64,000 bases of DNA from Streptomyces diastatochromogenes (GTDB taxonomy: Bacteria > Actinomycetota > Actinomycetes > Streptomycetales > Streptomycetaceae). Below, in pieces: positions 9,454 to 18,578 of the stretch (the first letter of the stretch is position 1; each line of letters starts with the position of its first letter). The position numbers were made by a program, and so were the translations under genes. The notes under the pieces were generated by a model, which worked only from the letters and a program-made list of their open reading frames with translations, was not told the DNA's origin and ran no database searches. The stretch covers positions 1,054,001-1,118,000 of the forward strand of contig JAPTYK010000001.1 in NCBI GenBank assembly GCA_026913215.1, written 5' to 3'.

Positions 9454-10314
9454 ATGACCGCCCTGTTCGCCCTGGCCACCAGCCTTCTGTGGGGCCTCGC
9501 CGACTTCGGGGGCGGGCTCCTCACCCGGCGGATCCCCGCCCTCACCGTCGTGGTGGTCTCCCAGACCCTCGCGGTCCTCGTGCTCGGCACGATCGTCCTC
9601 GCGACGGGCGCCTGGACCGAGGCGGGGCCCCAGCTCTGGTACGCGGTCGGCGCGGGCGTCGTCGGCCCGGCCGCCATGCTCGCCTTCTACAAGGCGCTCG
9701 CGCTCGGCCCGATGGGCGTCGTCTCCCCGCTCGGCTCCCTCGGGGTCGTCGTCCCCGTCTCCGTCGGCCTCCTCGTCGGCGACCGGCCGGGACTGCTCCA
9801 GTTCGCCGGGATCGCGGTGGCGATCCTGGGCGTGGTGCTCGCGGGCGGACCGGAGCTGCGCGGGGCGCCCGTCCAGCGCCAGGCGGTGCTGCTGACCCTG
9901 GTCGCGGCCTTCGGGTTCGGCTCGGTGATGACGCTCATCGCCGAGGCGTCCACGACCGTCACGGGCCTGTTCCTCGCCCTGTTCGTGCAGCGCGTCACCA
10001 ATGTCCTGGTGGGCGGCGGCGCCCTGTACGCCTCGGTGCGCCGCGGCGGCCGCGCGCTCCCGAGGGCGGCCCTCCGTCGTCCGCGCCGCGCTCCGGCCCT
10101 CGCCTTCGTGGGCCTCGCGGACGTCGCCGCCAACGGCACGTACGCGATCGCCGCCCAGCAGGGCCCCGTCACGGTCGCCGCCGTCCTCGCCAGCCTCTAC
10201 CCGGTGATCACGGCCCTGGCCGCGCGCGGCGTCCTCAAGGAACGCCTCCGCGCCGTCCAGGCGGCGGGCGCGGGCCTGGCCCTGGTGGGCACGGTCCTCC
10301 TCGCGACGGGCTGA
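9454..10314 (+). CDS. DMT-family (EamA) membrane transporter
   Basis: Intact, 286 residues, about ten hydrophobic helices in two EamA repeats, as usual for drug/metabolite exporters. The start ATG 9454 follows GCGAGGATCC; an in-frame upstream start at 9397 would add an implausible polar leader. The first repeat opens LFALATSLLWGLADFGGG and the second QAVLLTLVAAFGFGSV. The conserved EamA C-terminal segment (SLYPVITALAA, then VQAAGAGLALVG) is present. The substrate cannot be read from sequence. It is divergent from the XRE-cupin regulator, and its last codons seed a tandem repeat array. Confidence 0.88.
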   Translation: MTALFALATSLLWGLADFGGGLLTRRIPALTVVVVSQTLAVLVLGTIVLATGAWTEAGPQLWYAVGAGVVGPAAMLAFYKALALGPMGVVSPLGSLGVVVPVSVGLLVGDRPGLLQFAGIAVAILGVVLAGGPELRGAPVQRQAVLLTLVAAFGFGSVMTLIAEASTTVTGLFLALFVQRVTNVLVGGGALYASVRRGGRALPRAALRRPRRAPALAFVGLADVAANGTYAIAAQQGPVTVAAVLASLYPVITALAARGVLKERLRAVQAAGAGLALVGTVLLATG

Positions 10315-10341
10315 CCGCGCCACGGGCGGCCGCGCGACGGG

Positions 10342-10465
10342 CCGACCGCACCACGGTCCTCCTCGCGACGAGCCGACCGCACCACGGTCCTCCTCGCGAC
10401 GAGCCGACCGCACCACGGTCCTCCTCGCGACGAGCCGACCGCACCACGGGCCTCCTCGCGACGAG
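10342..10465. repeat. 31-bp tandem minisatellite (four copies)
   Basis: Four head-to-tail copies of a 31-bp unit start at 10342, 10373, 10404 and 10435. The first three are identical and the fourth has one change; degenerate pieces continue on both sides (about 10,290-10,505). The unit includes ACGGTCCTCCTCGCGACG, which also forms the final codons (TVLLAT) and stop of the preceding exporter gene, so the array apparently grew by duplication of the gene's 3' end. Being 31 bp, it shifts frame at each copy and is not a coding repeat. It sits between convergent genes. Confidence 0.9.
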
Positions 10466-10542
10466 CCGACCACGCCACGGGCCGACCGCACCACGGGCCG
10501 GCCGCCGGGGTCCGTCCGGCTCCGATCCGCCGGACGGCCCGG

Positions 10543-11309
10543 TCACGACGGGACGGACTCCGAGCTGCCCGCCCGCTGCGCCTCCCACACCGCGAGGGCC
10601 GCCAGCTGTTCGGGGGTGACGTGTTCCGGGATCGGGACGGGGGCGGGGGTGCGGAGCGGGGCTGCCAGCCGGTCTCCGGGGTCCAGCTGCGGACGACCTT
10701 CGCCGGGGCACCCGCCACCACCGAGTGGTCCGGGACCTCGCCGCGCACCACCGCGCCCGCCGCGACGACCACGTTCCGCCCGAGGCGGGCGCCGGGAAGG
10801 ACCACCGCGCCCGTGCCCAGCCAGCAGCCGGGGCCGATGGAGACCGGTTCGGAGCAGGGCCACTGGCGGCCGACGGGCTCGTCCGGGTCGTCGTAACTGT
10901 GGTTGGTCGAGGTGATGTAGACGTACGGGCCGCAGTACGTGTCCGAGCCGATCGTCACCTTCGCGTCGGCGATGACGTGGCTGCCCCGGCCGAGGACGAC
11001 GCCGTCGCCGAGGGTCAGGACCGTGTCCGTCCCGAGGTCGAGGTCCGGCAGCATCCCCGCCGTCAGCGTGACCTGCTCGGCGATGATGCAGCACTCGCCG
11101 ATCTCGATCCACCGCTCGCCGAAGACCGTGCCCTGCGGGAAGGCGAGCCGGGTGCCCGCGCCGAGGCGGCGGAACCGCAGCTTCCCGGGGTGCTCGGCGG
11201 TGACGGAACCGGCCTGCTGCACCCAGCGCCAGCCGCCCTGCACGGCGTGGGCGACGACCCGGCGCCGCCAGGCGGCGAGGGATGAGAACGTGTTTCTGTT
11301 CCTGGGCAC
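10543..11309 (-). CDS. Hexapeptide-repeat (left-handed beta-helix) acyltransferase
   Basis: About 255 residues. The body is a run of hexapeptide turns (IGSDTYCGPYVYIT, IGPGCWLGTGAVVLPGA, LGRNVVVAAGAVV) ending in HSVVAGAPAKVV, the signature of xenobiotic/maltose-type O-acetyltransferases. The catalytic histidine is likely in STNHSYDDP (the loop characteristic of the family). Near 10,625 the frame breaks; the real tail in the adjacent frame reads PEHVTPEQLAALAVWEAQ. The acceptor is unknown; family members acetylate sugars or antibiotics. Confidence 0.82.
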
Positions 11310-11456
11310 CCGGCCACCGTAGTCGGCGCCGTCGTGCCTGATCAGTGCGGTGCGCTGTGATGTCCGTCATGAGCACGGCATAGGCTGCGCCCGGGGGCAT
11401 CCCCGGGCGTGACACGACGGCTGACGATCCCAGGATCCGACCATCAGGAGCGAACC

Positions 11457-11982
11457 ATGACAGAGGCGTTGATCAGGGCAGTGGGCGGCAAGGAGCCGCG
11501 GATCGACCCGACCGCCTTCACCGCCCCGACCTCCGTGGTGCTCGGCGAGGTCACGCTCGGCGCCCGCGCCAGCGTCTGGTACCACGCGGTGCTGCGGGCG
11601 GACTGCGGCCCGATCGCGATCGGCGAGGACTCCAACATCCAGGACAACTGCACCGTCCACGTCGACCCCGGCTTCCCCGTCTCCATCGGCGACCGGGTGA
11701 CCGTCGGCCACAACGCGACCGTGCACGGCTGCGTCATCGAGGACGACGTCCTCGTCGGCATGGGCGCGACGGTCCTCAACGGGGCCCGGATCGGCGCCGG
11801 CTCGCTCGTCGCCGCCCAGGCGCTCGTCCCGCAGGGCATGGAGGTCCCGCCGGGCTCGCTGGTCGCCGGCGTCCCCGCCAGGTGCGCCGCCCCTGACCGA
11901 CGAGGAGAAGGCGGGCATCCAGCTGAACGCCGAGATGTACCTGCTGCTCGCCAAGGGGCACGCGGAGGCCTTCGAGGACTGA
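11457..11982 (+). CDS. Gamma-carbonic anhydrase-family protein (frame break near 3' end)
   Basis: About 175 residues. It is a left-handed beta-helix with the three zinc-ligand histidines in expected places: NCTVHVD, VTVGHNATVHGC (two). LNGARIGAGSLVAAQALV and PGSLVAGVPA close the helix. After GVPA the frame shifts (two lost bases near 11,880), giving the terminal helix LTDEEKAGIQLNAEMYLLLA and stop at 11980-11982. Start ATG 11457 has AGGAGCGAACC just upstream. Many members of this family lack strong CO2 hydration activity, so the reaction is inferred only from the ligands. Confidence 0.85.
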
Positions 11983-11997
11983 CGGGCGGTCGGCCGG

Positions 11998-12069
11998 GTG
12001 CGGGCGCGGCGGCCCTTCCCGGCGCCCGCACGCGAAGGAGGGCGGCGCCCGTTCCCGGTGCCGCCCTCC
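11998..12069. terminator. Pair of strong hairpins between convergent genes
   Basis: GTGCGGGCGC (11998-12007) pairs with 12022-12031, and GGAGGGCGGC (12037-12046) pairs with 12060-12069. Both are perfect 10-bp stems with 13-14-base loops. They lie exactly between the gamma-carbonic anhydrase stop and the DedA stop, so they can terminate transcription from both sides. No U-run is present, as is common in streptomycetes. Confidence 0.75.
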
Positions 12070-12093
12070 GTTCCGTACGCGTATGGTCCGCGC

Positions 12094-12746
12094 TCAGTCC
12101 GCCGCCGGGACCGGCTCCGCTCCGCGGCCCCGGCCCGCTGCGCCGCCGCCTTCTTGGCGCGGTTCTTGACCACCAGCATCGAGGCGATGCCGATCAGCAC
12201 GGCGAGGACGAGGCCCAGCCAGGAGAAGCGCTTGAGCCAGGCCTCGGCGACGACGCCGACCGAGTAGATGACGGCCGTGGTGCCGCCGGCCCACACGATG
12301 CCGCCGAGGACGTTGGCGATGAGGAACTTCCAGTACGGCATCTTCAGCACGCCCGCGAGCGGTCCCGCGAAGATGCGCAGGAGGGCGATGAAGCGGCCGA
12401 AGAAGACCGCCCACATGCCCCACTTCTGGAAGGAGTTCTCGGCGAGCCCGATGTTGGCCTCGCTGAAGTGCTTGGGGAATCTCCGCCCCAGCTTGGCGAG
12501 CAGCGGCCGTCCGCCCTTGCGGCCGATCGCGTAGCCGATCGAGTCGCCGATGATCGCTCCGGCGGTGGCGCAGGCGCCGAGGACGTAGACGTTGATGTCG
12601 CCGTTCTGCGAGGCGAGCAGCGCCGAGCTCACGAGCACGATCTCGCCGGGGAGCGGGATGCCCAGGCTCTCCACTCCGATCACCAGCGCCACAAGGACGT
12701 AGACGGCGACCGCGGGGATCGTCTCCAGCCACTCCTGGACGTGCAC
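12094..12746 (-). CDS. DedA-family membrane protein
   Basis: About 217 residues with five or six hydrophobic segments. The DedA core is clear: ESLGIPLPGEIVLV near residue 25, GAIIGDSIGYAIGRKGG near 65, and FFGRFIALLRIFAGPLAG near 115, including the conserved glycine-arginine pair. Some DedA proteins translocate undecaprenyl phosphate across the membrane. The frame breaks close to the end (about 12,125), where the correct tail reads AEPVPAAD before the stop at 12094. It is preceded by a C/T-rich leader and faces the carbonic anhydrase gene. Confidence 0.88.
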
Positions 12747-12910
12747 GCGATTCCTCCGTTGTCGGCTGCTCGATGGCCCTGACCCGCCTCGACGGGCACG
12801 CCGTCGAGCCTACCCCGGCCCCTGCGGCGGAGCCCTCGACGAGCGCCGCCCCCCATACGGACGCCCCCGCACCCCGGAGGGTTGCGAGGGCGTCCGCAGG
12901 AAGGCGGGGA

Positions 12911-13363
12911 TCAGGCGTTGGGCCGCAGCGTCCAGACGACGGTCATCTCGCCGGTCACGGCGCCGTCCTCGCGGGTGATGTCGATCCGCACCGGGAACTC
13001 CGGGCGCTGTCCGGCGTCGAGTTCGGCGACGACCTCGGCGGCGGGGCGGCCGAGGGTGGCGGTGGCCGTGACGACGCCCATGGCGAGCTTCTTGTAGCCG
13101 ATCTCGGCGCTGACGGCGAGCGGCACGGCGCGGTCCAGCTGGTCGCCGAAGGCGGCGAGCACGATGGCGCCGCTGGCGGACTCGGCCAGGGTGAACATCG
13201 CTCCGGCGTGCGGGCCGCCGACGTGGTTGTGGTAGGCGGGCTGGTCCGGGAGGCGCACGACGGCGCGCTCGGCGGTGGTCTCCAGGAACTCCAGGTTGAG
13301 GGTTCCGGCCATGGGGACCGTGGCGGCGAGCATCTCGCCGACGGACATCTGGTCTGCGCTCAT
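12911..13363 (-). CDS. Hotdog-fold protein (DUF4442/PaaI-like thioesterase)
   Basis: Intact, 150 residues. The hotdog helix segment HNHVGGPHAGAMFTLAESA matches PaaI/DUF4442-type thioesterases, in which the HNHxGxxHAG stretch contributes to the active site. The last strands (FPVRIDITREDG, TGEMTVVWTLRP) complete the fold. Family members hydrolyse acyl-CoA thioesters; the acyl group here is unknown. I start at ATG 13363; the longer open frame upstream is GC-rich non-coding sequence. Confidence 0.82.
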   Translation of the reverse strand: MSADQMSVGEMLAATVPMAGTLNLEFLETTAERAVVRLPDQPAYHNHVGGPHAGAMFTLAESASGAIVLAAFGDQLDRAVPLAVSAEIGYKKLAMGVVTATATLGRPAAEVVAELDAGQRPEFPVRIDITREDGAVTGEMTVVWTLRPNA

Positions 13364-13467
13364 GGACCGTGATGTTACCCACGAGTAGCAGCCTTGGCCA
13401 TCCCTTGCCCGCCCAGGTCCGGGGGCGGGCGTGGTCGAGCGGCCCCGCACCTCTATGGTTACTGGCC

Positions 13468-14601
13468 ATGTGGCCAGGACAGCAGCCGCCCGGGGGCGAG
13501 CAGAACCCGCAGGACCAGAGTCAGAACCCGTACCAGCAGTCGGGGTACCAGCAGCCGAACCCGTATCAGCAGCCGCCGGCCCAGCCCGGGTACCCGCAGC
13601 CGCCGACACAGCCCGGCTATCCGCAGCAGCCCGCGCAGCCCGGTTATCCGCAGCAGCAGGGCTACCCGCAGCAGGGGTACGCCCAGCAGCCGGGCTACCC
13701 GAACCCGTACCAGCAGCCGACCGTGGCGCAGCAGTACGCGGTGCCGGGCGGTCCCGGACAGCCCGGCGGGCCCGGCGGCGGGAAGAAGCGGACGACGGTC
13801 GTGGCGGTCGTCGCCGCGGCCGCCGTGGTCGTCGCGGCCGGAGTCACCGCGTTCCTCGTGCTCGGCAAGGACGACGACAAGAAGGACGTCGCCGACGGCA
13901 AGCCCTCCGCCCCGGCCACGGCCTCCGCGGACCCCTCCTCCGCCCCGGCGCCCGACCCGAGCCAGTCCTCCGGGATCGCCAACCCGCGTGACGGCGCGGC
14001 CCAGCAGCCGACGATCCCCGGCTGGAAGGTCGTCTACAACCCCAAGTACGGCACCCTCTTCGACGTCCCGCCGGAGTGGGAGGTGTCGAAGCCCGGGTCG
14101 ATCTACTTCTTCGAGGACGAGAAGAAGCACGACGGCACCCCGCTGGTGACGATGTCCGGCCCCACCCGCTACAAGAGCAACTGGTGCTCGTACGACACCG
14201 ACAAGAACGGCACCGCCGAGACCTGGGACCTGGCCGCCGCCGGCACCAAGGGCGGGCAGGGCGCCAAGGACACCGCGTCCGCCGCGCGCGGCGAGGCCGG
14301 CACCTGGGTGTGGGGCGGCTACGCCCAGCACATGCCGCAGAGCACCATCAAGATCACCAAGCCGGTGCCGTACACGACGAAGTCCGGTCTCACCGGCAGC
14401 CTGGCGACCGCCTCGGCGCCGAACGTCAAGAAGCGCAACAAGTGCGAGTCGGACGGCAAGTCCTACGCCTTCACCTTCAAGAACGCCGCGGGCGACTTCT
14501 CGACCTGGGTGCTCTACGGGGCCGCAGGCGTCAAGGACGAGCTGCCCGACGCGACGATCCGGCAGATCCTCGCCACGGTCCGGCTCGCCCCCTCCGCCTG
14601 A
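13468..14601 (+). CDS. Membrane-anchored surface protein with Gln/Pro/Tyr-rich N-terminus
   Basis: Intact, 377 residues. Residues 1-100 are a low-complexity region of PGYPQ-type repeats, presumably cytoplasmic. One transmembrane helix follows (VVAVVAAAAVVVAAGVTAFL, ~113-132), then a Ser/Ala/Pro linker and an extracellular domain of about 200 residues beginning IPGWKVVYNPKYGTLFDVPP. The outside domain has paired cysteines (WCSYD and KCESD). It resembles a domain common in Streptomyces (I believe DUF8017, not verified here). Function unknown. A strong hairpin terminator follows immediately, so it is probably monocistronic. Confidence 0.82.
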   Translation: MWPGQQPPGGEQNPQDQSQNPYQQSGYQQPNPYQQPPAQPGYPQPPTQPGYPQQPAQPGYPQQQGYPQQGYAQQPGYPNPYQQPTVAQQYAVPGGPGQPGGPGGGKKRTTVVAVVAAAAVVVAAGVTAFLVLGKDDDKKDVADGKPSAPATASADPSSAPAPDPSQSSGIANPRDGAAQQPTIPGWKVVYNPKYGTLFDVPPEWEVSKPGSIYFFEDEKKHDGTPLVTMSGPTRYKSNWCSYDTDKNGTAETWDLAAAGTKGGQGAKDTASAARGEAGTWVWGGYAQHMPQSTIKITKPVPYTTKSGLTGSLATASAPNVKKRNKCESDGKSYAFTFKNAAGDFSTWVLYGAAGVKDELPDATIRQILATVRLAPSA

Positions 14602-14605
14602 CCCC

Positions 14606-14646
14606 TCCGTCCACCGGGCCCGGCACGACCGGACCCGGTGGACGGA
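14606..14646 (+). terminator. 18-bp hairpin terminator
   Basis: TCCGTCCACCGGGCCCGG (14606-14623) pairs with 14629-14646 with one mismatch and a five-base loop. It begins five bases after the stop of the surface-protein gene. Confidence 0.85.
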
Positions 14647-14728
14647 CTTCCCGCGCCGCACCCCTCACACCGACGCACCGTCCGAATATCGGTTGTCGGT
14701 ACGGGGAGGAGCCGGGGATAGTCCCCGG

Positions 14729-16048
14729 GTGACCTCACCCGCCGCCTCCCCCCGCCGGGGAACAGCCCGCTCCCGCCGCCCCGAGTGGGCCGGCCGCAAC
14801 TACCTCCTGCTCACCGCCGCCACGATCGTGACCAACCTCGGCACGCACGGCGCGCTGATCGCCACGACCTGGGCGGTCTTCGACTCCGGGGGCGACGCGG
14901 GCGACGTGGGCCTCGTGGCCATGGCGCGGTTCCTGCCGCTGGTCCTCTTCCTGCTCATCGGCGGCGCGGTGGCCGACCGGGTGCCCCGGCACCGGGTCAT
15001 GGTCGCGGCCAACGCCCTCAACTGCGTCTCGCAGGCCGCCTTCGCCGTCCTCGTGCTCTCCGGCGAGGCCCGCGTCTGGCAGATGATGGTGCTCACCGCG
15101 CTCTGCGGCACCGGCCAGGCCTTCTTCAACCCGGCGGCCGAGGGCATGCTCATGTCCAGCGTCAGCGGGGCGCAGGCCGGCCGCGCCTTCGCCGTCTTCC
15201 GGATGGCGATGCACGGCGCCGCCATCGGCGGTGCCGCGCTCGGCGGCGCGCTGGTCGCCTTCGTCGGACCGGGCTGGGTCCTCGCGATCGACGCGGTCGC
15301 CTTCGCCGTCGCGGGCGGTCTGCGGGCCTTCCTCGACGTGAGCGGCATCCCGGACCGCGCTCCCGGCGGCGGCCTCTTCGCGGATCTGCGGGAGGGCTGG
15401 CGGGAGTTCGTCGGCCGGCCCTGGCTGTGGTCGATCGTCGCCCAGTTCTCGGTGGTCGTGGGACTGATCGGCGCCGTCGAGTCGGTGTACGGGCCGCTGG
15501 TCGCCCGGGACGTGCTGGGCGGCTCGCGCCCCTGGGGCATCGCGCTGGCCGCGTACGGGGCGGGGACGGTCGCGGGCGCCCTCCTGATGACCCGCTGGAA
15601 ACCGCGCCGGATGCTGTTCGTCGGGACCCTGTGCGTCTTCCCGATCGCGCTGCCCTCGGCGGCGCTCGCGGTGCCGCTGGACGCGGCCGGCCTGACGGCG
15701 GCGATGTTCGTCAGCGGCGTGGCGATCGAGGTCTTCGGCGTCTCGTGGATGACGGCCATGCACCAGGAGATCCCGGAGGAGAAGCTGTCCCGGGTCGCCG
15801 CCTACGACTGGTTCGGCTCGACGGCGCTGCTGCCGCTGACCACGGCCCTCGCGGGCCCGGCGGAGAGCGCCTTCGGCCGGGGCGAGGCGCTGTGGGGCGC
15901 GGCGGTGCTGATCGTGCTGGTCACCGCCCTCGTCCTCTTCGTGCCGGACGTACGGAACCTGACGCGGCGCCCGCACTCCGAGGAGGTCGCGGGCGCCTCC
16001 GCCCGGGGGCCTCAGCCGATGCCGAAGGCGCCTCCGGGGAACGGGTGA
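14729..16048 (+). CDS. MFS transporter (EntS/MFS_3-type exporter)
   Basis: Intact, about 439 residues, twelve predicted membrane helices. Motif A of the superfamily appears after helix 2 as GGAVADRVPRHRVMV. The shape (LTALCGTGQAFFNPA, a 4+8 pattern, and the EEKLSRVAAYDW loop) resembles the MFS_3 group that includes the enterobactin exporter EntS. I use the GTG at 14729; GGGGAGGAG lies upstream but is about 19 bases away, so the exact start is uncertain. Its 3' end overlaps the convergent spermidine-synthase-like gene by 37 bp. Substrate unknown. Confidence 0.85.
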   Translation: MTSPAASPRRGTARSRRPEWAGRNYLLLTAATIVTNLGTHGALIATTWAVFDSGGDAGDVGLVAMARFLPLVLFLLIGGAVADRVPRHRVMVAANALNCVSQAAFAVLVLSGEARVWQMMVLTALCGTGQAFFNPAAEGMLMSSVSGAQAGRAFAVFRMAMHGAAIGGAALGGALVAFVGPGWVLAIDAVAFAVAGGLRAFLDVSGIPDRAPGGGLFADLREGWREFVGRPWLWSIVAQFSVVVGLIGAVESVYGPLVARDVLGGSRPWGIALAAYGAGTVAGALLMTRWKPRRMLFVGTLCVFPIALPSAALAVPLDAAGLTAAMFVSGVAIEVFGVSWMTAMHQEIPEEKLSRVAAYDWFGSTALLPLTTALAGPAESAFGRGEALWGAAVLIVLVTALVLFVPDVRNLTRRPHSEEVAGASARGPQPMPKAPPGNG

Positions 16049-16851
16049 CGGCACGGCCCCGGCGTCGAGGACCGGTTCCGCGCCGCCGGTGAACCGGGCG
16101 AGCGTCTCCCCGTGCTCCACGCGCGCGGGAAGGCGTCGGCCGCGCCCGCCGCGCGAGGTGGGCGAGGTCGATCTCGCGTGCGGAGGCGACCAGGACGGCG
16201 TTCCCGAAGCGCCGGCCGCGCAGCACGGCGGGCTCCGCGACGAGCGCCAGCTCCGGGAAGACGGCGGCGAAGGTGGCGAGCTGGGAGCGGAGGAACGGGA
16301 AGGGCGCCCCGTCGGCCAGGTTGGCGGCGTACAGCCCACCGGGCCGCAGCACGCGCGGACCTCCCGCGCGTACTCCACGGAGGTGAGGTGCGCGGGGACG
16401 CGCGAGCCGCCGAAGACGTCGCCCACGATCAGGTCGGCCGAGTCGTCCGGCGCCGCCTCCAGCCAGGCCCGCGCGTCCGCCCCGTGCACGGTGGTCCCCG
16501 AGCCCTCGGGCAGCGGCAGGTACTCCTCCACGAGGGCCAGCAGCCCCGGTCCGCCTCGACGACCTCCTGCCGCGAGCCGGGCCGGGTGACGGCGACGTAC
16601 CGGGGCAGCGAGAGCGCCCCGCCGCCCAGGTGCACCACGTCGAGGGCCGCACCGGGCGCGGCGGCTCCGTCGGCCACGTGCGCCAGGCGCCGCGCGTACT
16701 CGAACTCCAGGTACGCCGGGTCGTCCAGGTCGACGTAGGACTGGGGCGCTCCGTCGACCGTCAGCAGCCAGGCCCGCTCCCGGTCGACATCGGGCAGGAG
16801 ACGCGCGGTGCCGTGGTCGACTTCGCGGATGACGGGGATGTGCTCGTTCAC
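16012..16851 (-). CDS. Spermidine-synthase-like (aminopropyltransferase-fold) protein (several frame breaks)
   Basis: About 280 residues after joining four or more frame segments. The N-terminus has DGAPQSYVDLDDPAYLEFEY, followed by the nucleotide-binding loop DVVHLGGGALSLPRYVA. The middle has DSADLIVGDVFGGSRVPAHL, the aspartate loop that binds the nucleoside part of the substrate. The later part (LYAANLADGAPFPFLRSQ) is also typical. Actinobacterial members of this group are annotated as spermidine synthases, but many lack proof of activity. No membrane helices are present. Its end overlaps the MFS gene. Confidence 0.78.
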
Positions 16852-16900
16852 GCGTTCATTGTGCCGCCACGGCTGCCGCGCCCCGGCCCGCAGGGGTCCG

Positions 16901-17769
16901 TCAGCCCGTCCAGACCGCCGCGACCGCCGGCGCGTGGGCCGCCGCCTGCTCCCGTCCCGCCCGCGCCGCCGCCGCCCGCCGCGCCGGGTCCAGCGCGTTG
17001 CGCCCGATCGCCCTGCGGGAGGCCGCGTCCGGCGTGATCACCTCGACCCGCGCCCCGCCCGCCGCGAGGTCCGCGCCCTGGCGGGCCGGCGAGAGCACGA
17101 CCTTGCTCCCCTGCGCGGTGGGGGCGACGACGACGATCCGGTCGTAGCCGGCGGCGAGGTGGGCGTTGGCGGTGGAGTGGATGCCGCCGTCGATCCAGCG
17201 CCGCCCGCCGATGCTCGCCGGGGGCCAGAGGCCGGGGATGGCGCAGCTCGCGGTGACGGCGTCGGTCAGCGGGACCCCGCTGTCCTCGTCGTACGCGGTG
17301 AGTTCGCCGGTGACCGCGTCGACCGCGGTGACGAGCAGCGGCCGCGCGGGCCAGTCGGTGACCCGGCCGAGGCGCCGGGCGACGGTCGCGCGCCGGTCCG
17401 CCTCGGGGACGGTGGCCGCGGCGAGGGCGAGCCGGCCGAGCCTGCGCCCGTACTCCTCGGGGTGCGGGACCGGAGGACGGCGACGGCGTACCGGAGGAGC
17501 GTCGGGACCCCGAGCCGCGCGGCGGGCTCGGTGGCCTCCCCGTCGAGCTGCTGCTCGTACAGCGCCCGGAGCCCGCCCTGCCCGGAGGCGAGCCGCGCCC
17601 CGACGACCGCTCCCGCGGAGCTGCCGACGATCAGATCGGCACCGGTCAGATCGGTTCCGGCGTCGAGGAGCCCGCGCAGCACCCCTGTCTCCCAGGCACC
17701 TCCGACGAGCCCGCCGGAGCCCAGTACCAGTGCCGTCCGCTTCCCCGCCCGCTTCCCCGTCCGCGTCAT
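16901..17769 (-). CDS. Patatin-like phospholipase
   Basis: About 289 residues with one frame break near 17,475. The family's three signatures are visible: the glycine-rich oxyanion loop GSGGLVGGAWE (residues ~17-27), the nucleophile elbow GSSAG (serine in IVGSSAGAVVGA, ~50) and the DGG aspartate in RRWIDGGIHS. These define the Ser-Asp dyad of patatin hydrolases, which release fatty acids from lipids. No signal peptide is seen, so a cytoplasmic or membrane-associated location is likely. It ends 50 bp downstream of the spermidine-synthase-like gene start. Confidence 0.85.
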
Positions 17770-17817
17770 GGGCCAAGTCTGGCGCAGGAGTTGACGCGGA
17801 CGGCGGCCGGGGTGGGG

Positions 17818-18519
17818 TCAGAGGTTCTTGAGGGCCTCGCGGACGGAGAGCGGGGAGAGCCGGGAGCCGTGGGCGGCGACGAAGGCGCGGACTTCGGCGG
17901 GGGCCGTCTTGCCGTACTCGCGCAGGCTCCAGCCGATGGCCTTGCGGACGAAGAAGTCGGGGTGGGCCGAGCGGCGCAGGCAGTGGGCGAAGAGCCGGTC
18001 GGCGTCGGTGGCGTCCTTGTAACGCAGCTGGTGGAGGAGGGCGGTGCGGGCGACCCACAGGTCCTCGTCGTCGATCCACACGTCCATCTCGCCGGCGAGC
18101 GCGGGGTCGGCCGCCACCAGGCCGCCGACGACGTGGGCGGCGAGGTGGTCCACCGTGTCCCACCAGGAGACGGTGGTGACGAGCCGGCGGGCGACCGGCA
18201 GGAAGCCGGAGGAGCAGCGCTTCACGTGCCGGCGCAGGTAGTCGACGGCGAAGTAGTGGTACTCGCGCTCGGGGAGGGCGAAGCAGCGCAGGGCGATCGC
18301 CGCGCAGTCGGTCTCGTCGGGGCGCGGGGTGCCGTCGAGGACCGTGCGGGACAGGGCGCGGCGCTCGGGCGTGCGGATGCCGAGGAAGGGGGCCGCGCCC
18401 TTCATGTACGCGACCATCTCCTGGGCCCGGAAGGGGTTCCCCGCGGCGGGGTAGACCGTGGTGAGCCGCTCCAGGACGGTGTCGGCGAGGGCGCTCGCGG
18501 GCGGCGCGGTGTCGGTCAT
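17818..18519 (-). CDS. DNA alkylation repair (AlkD-like HEAT-repeat) protein
   Basis: Intact, 233 residues, about the length of AlkD-type glycosylases. It is all alpha-helical with HEAT-like repeats. Recognisable segments are YMKGAAPFLGIRTPERRALS, the WWDTVDHLAAHVVGG helix, and DFFVRKAIGWSLREYGK, which resembles the conserved Asp/Arg/Trp face that recognises positively charged alkylated bases. Start ATG 18519 follows GAGAGGGCCCC. It is divergent from the TVP38-type membrane gene. Confidence 0.85.
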   Translation of the reverse strand: MTDTAPPASALADTVLERLTTVYPAAGNPFRAQEMVAYMKGAAPFLGIRTPERRALSRTVLDGTPRPDETDCAAIALRCFALPEREYHYFAVDYLRRHVKRCSSGFLPVARRLVTTVSWWDTVDHLAAHVVGGLVAADPALAGEMDVWIDDEDLWVARTALLHQLRYKDATDADRLFAHCLRRSAHPDFFVRKAIGWSLREYGKTAPAEVRAFVAAHGSRLSPLSVREALKNL

Positions 18520-18578
18520 GGGGCCCTCTCGGTCACGGCGCGCCCCCGGACGGACCTGACACACGTCCGGGACGGGAC

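Noticed and set aside
10342..10465. Possible CRISPR array.
   Set aside because: Units are contiguous 31-bp copies with no spacers between them, and there are no cas genes. It is a tandem repeat.
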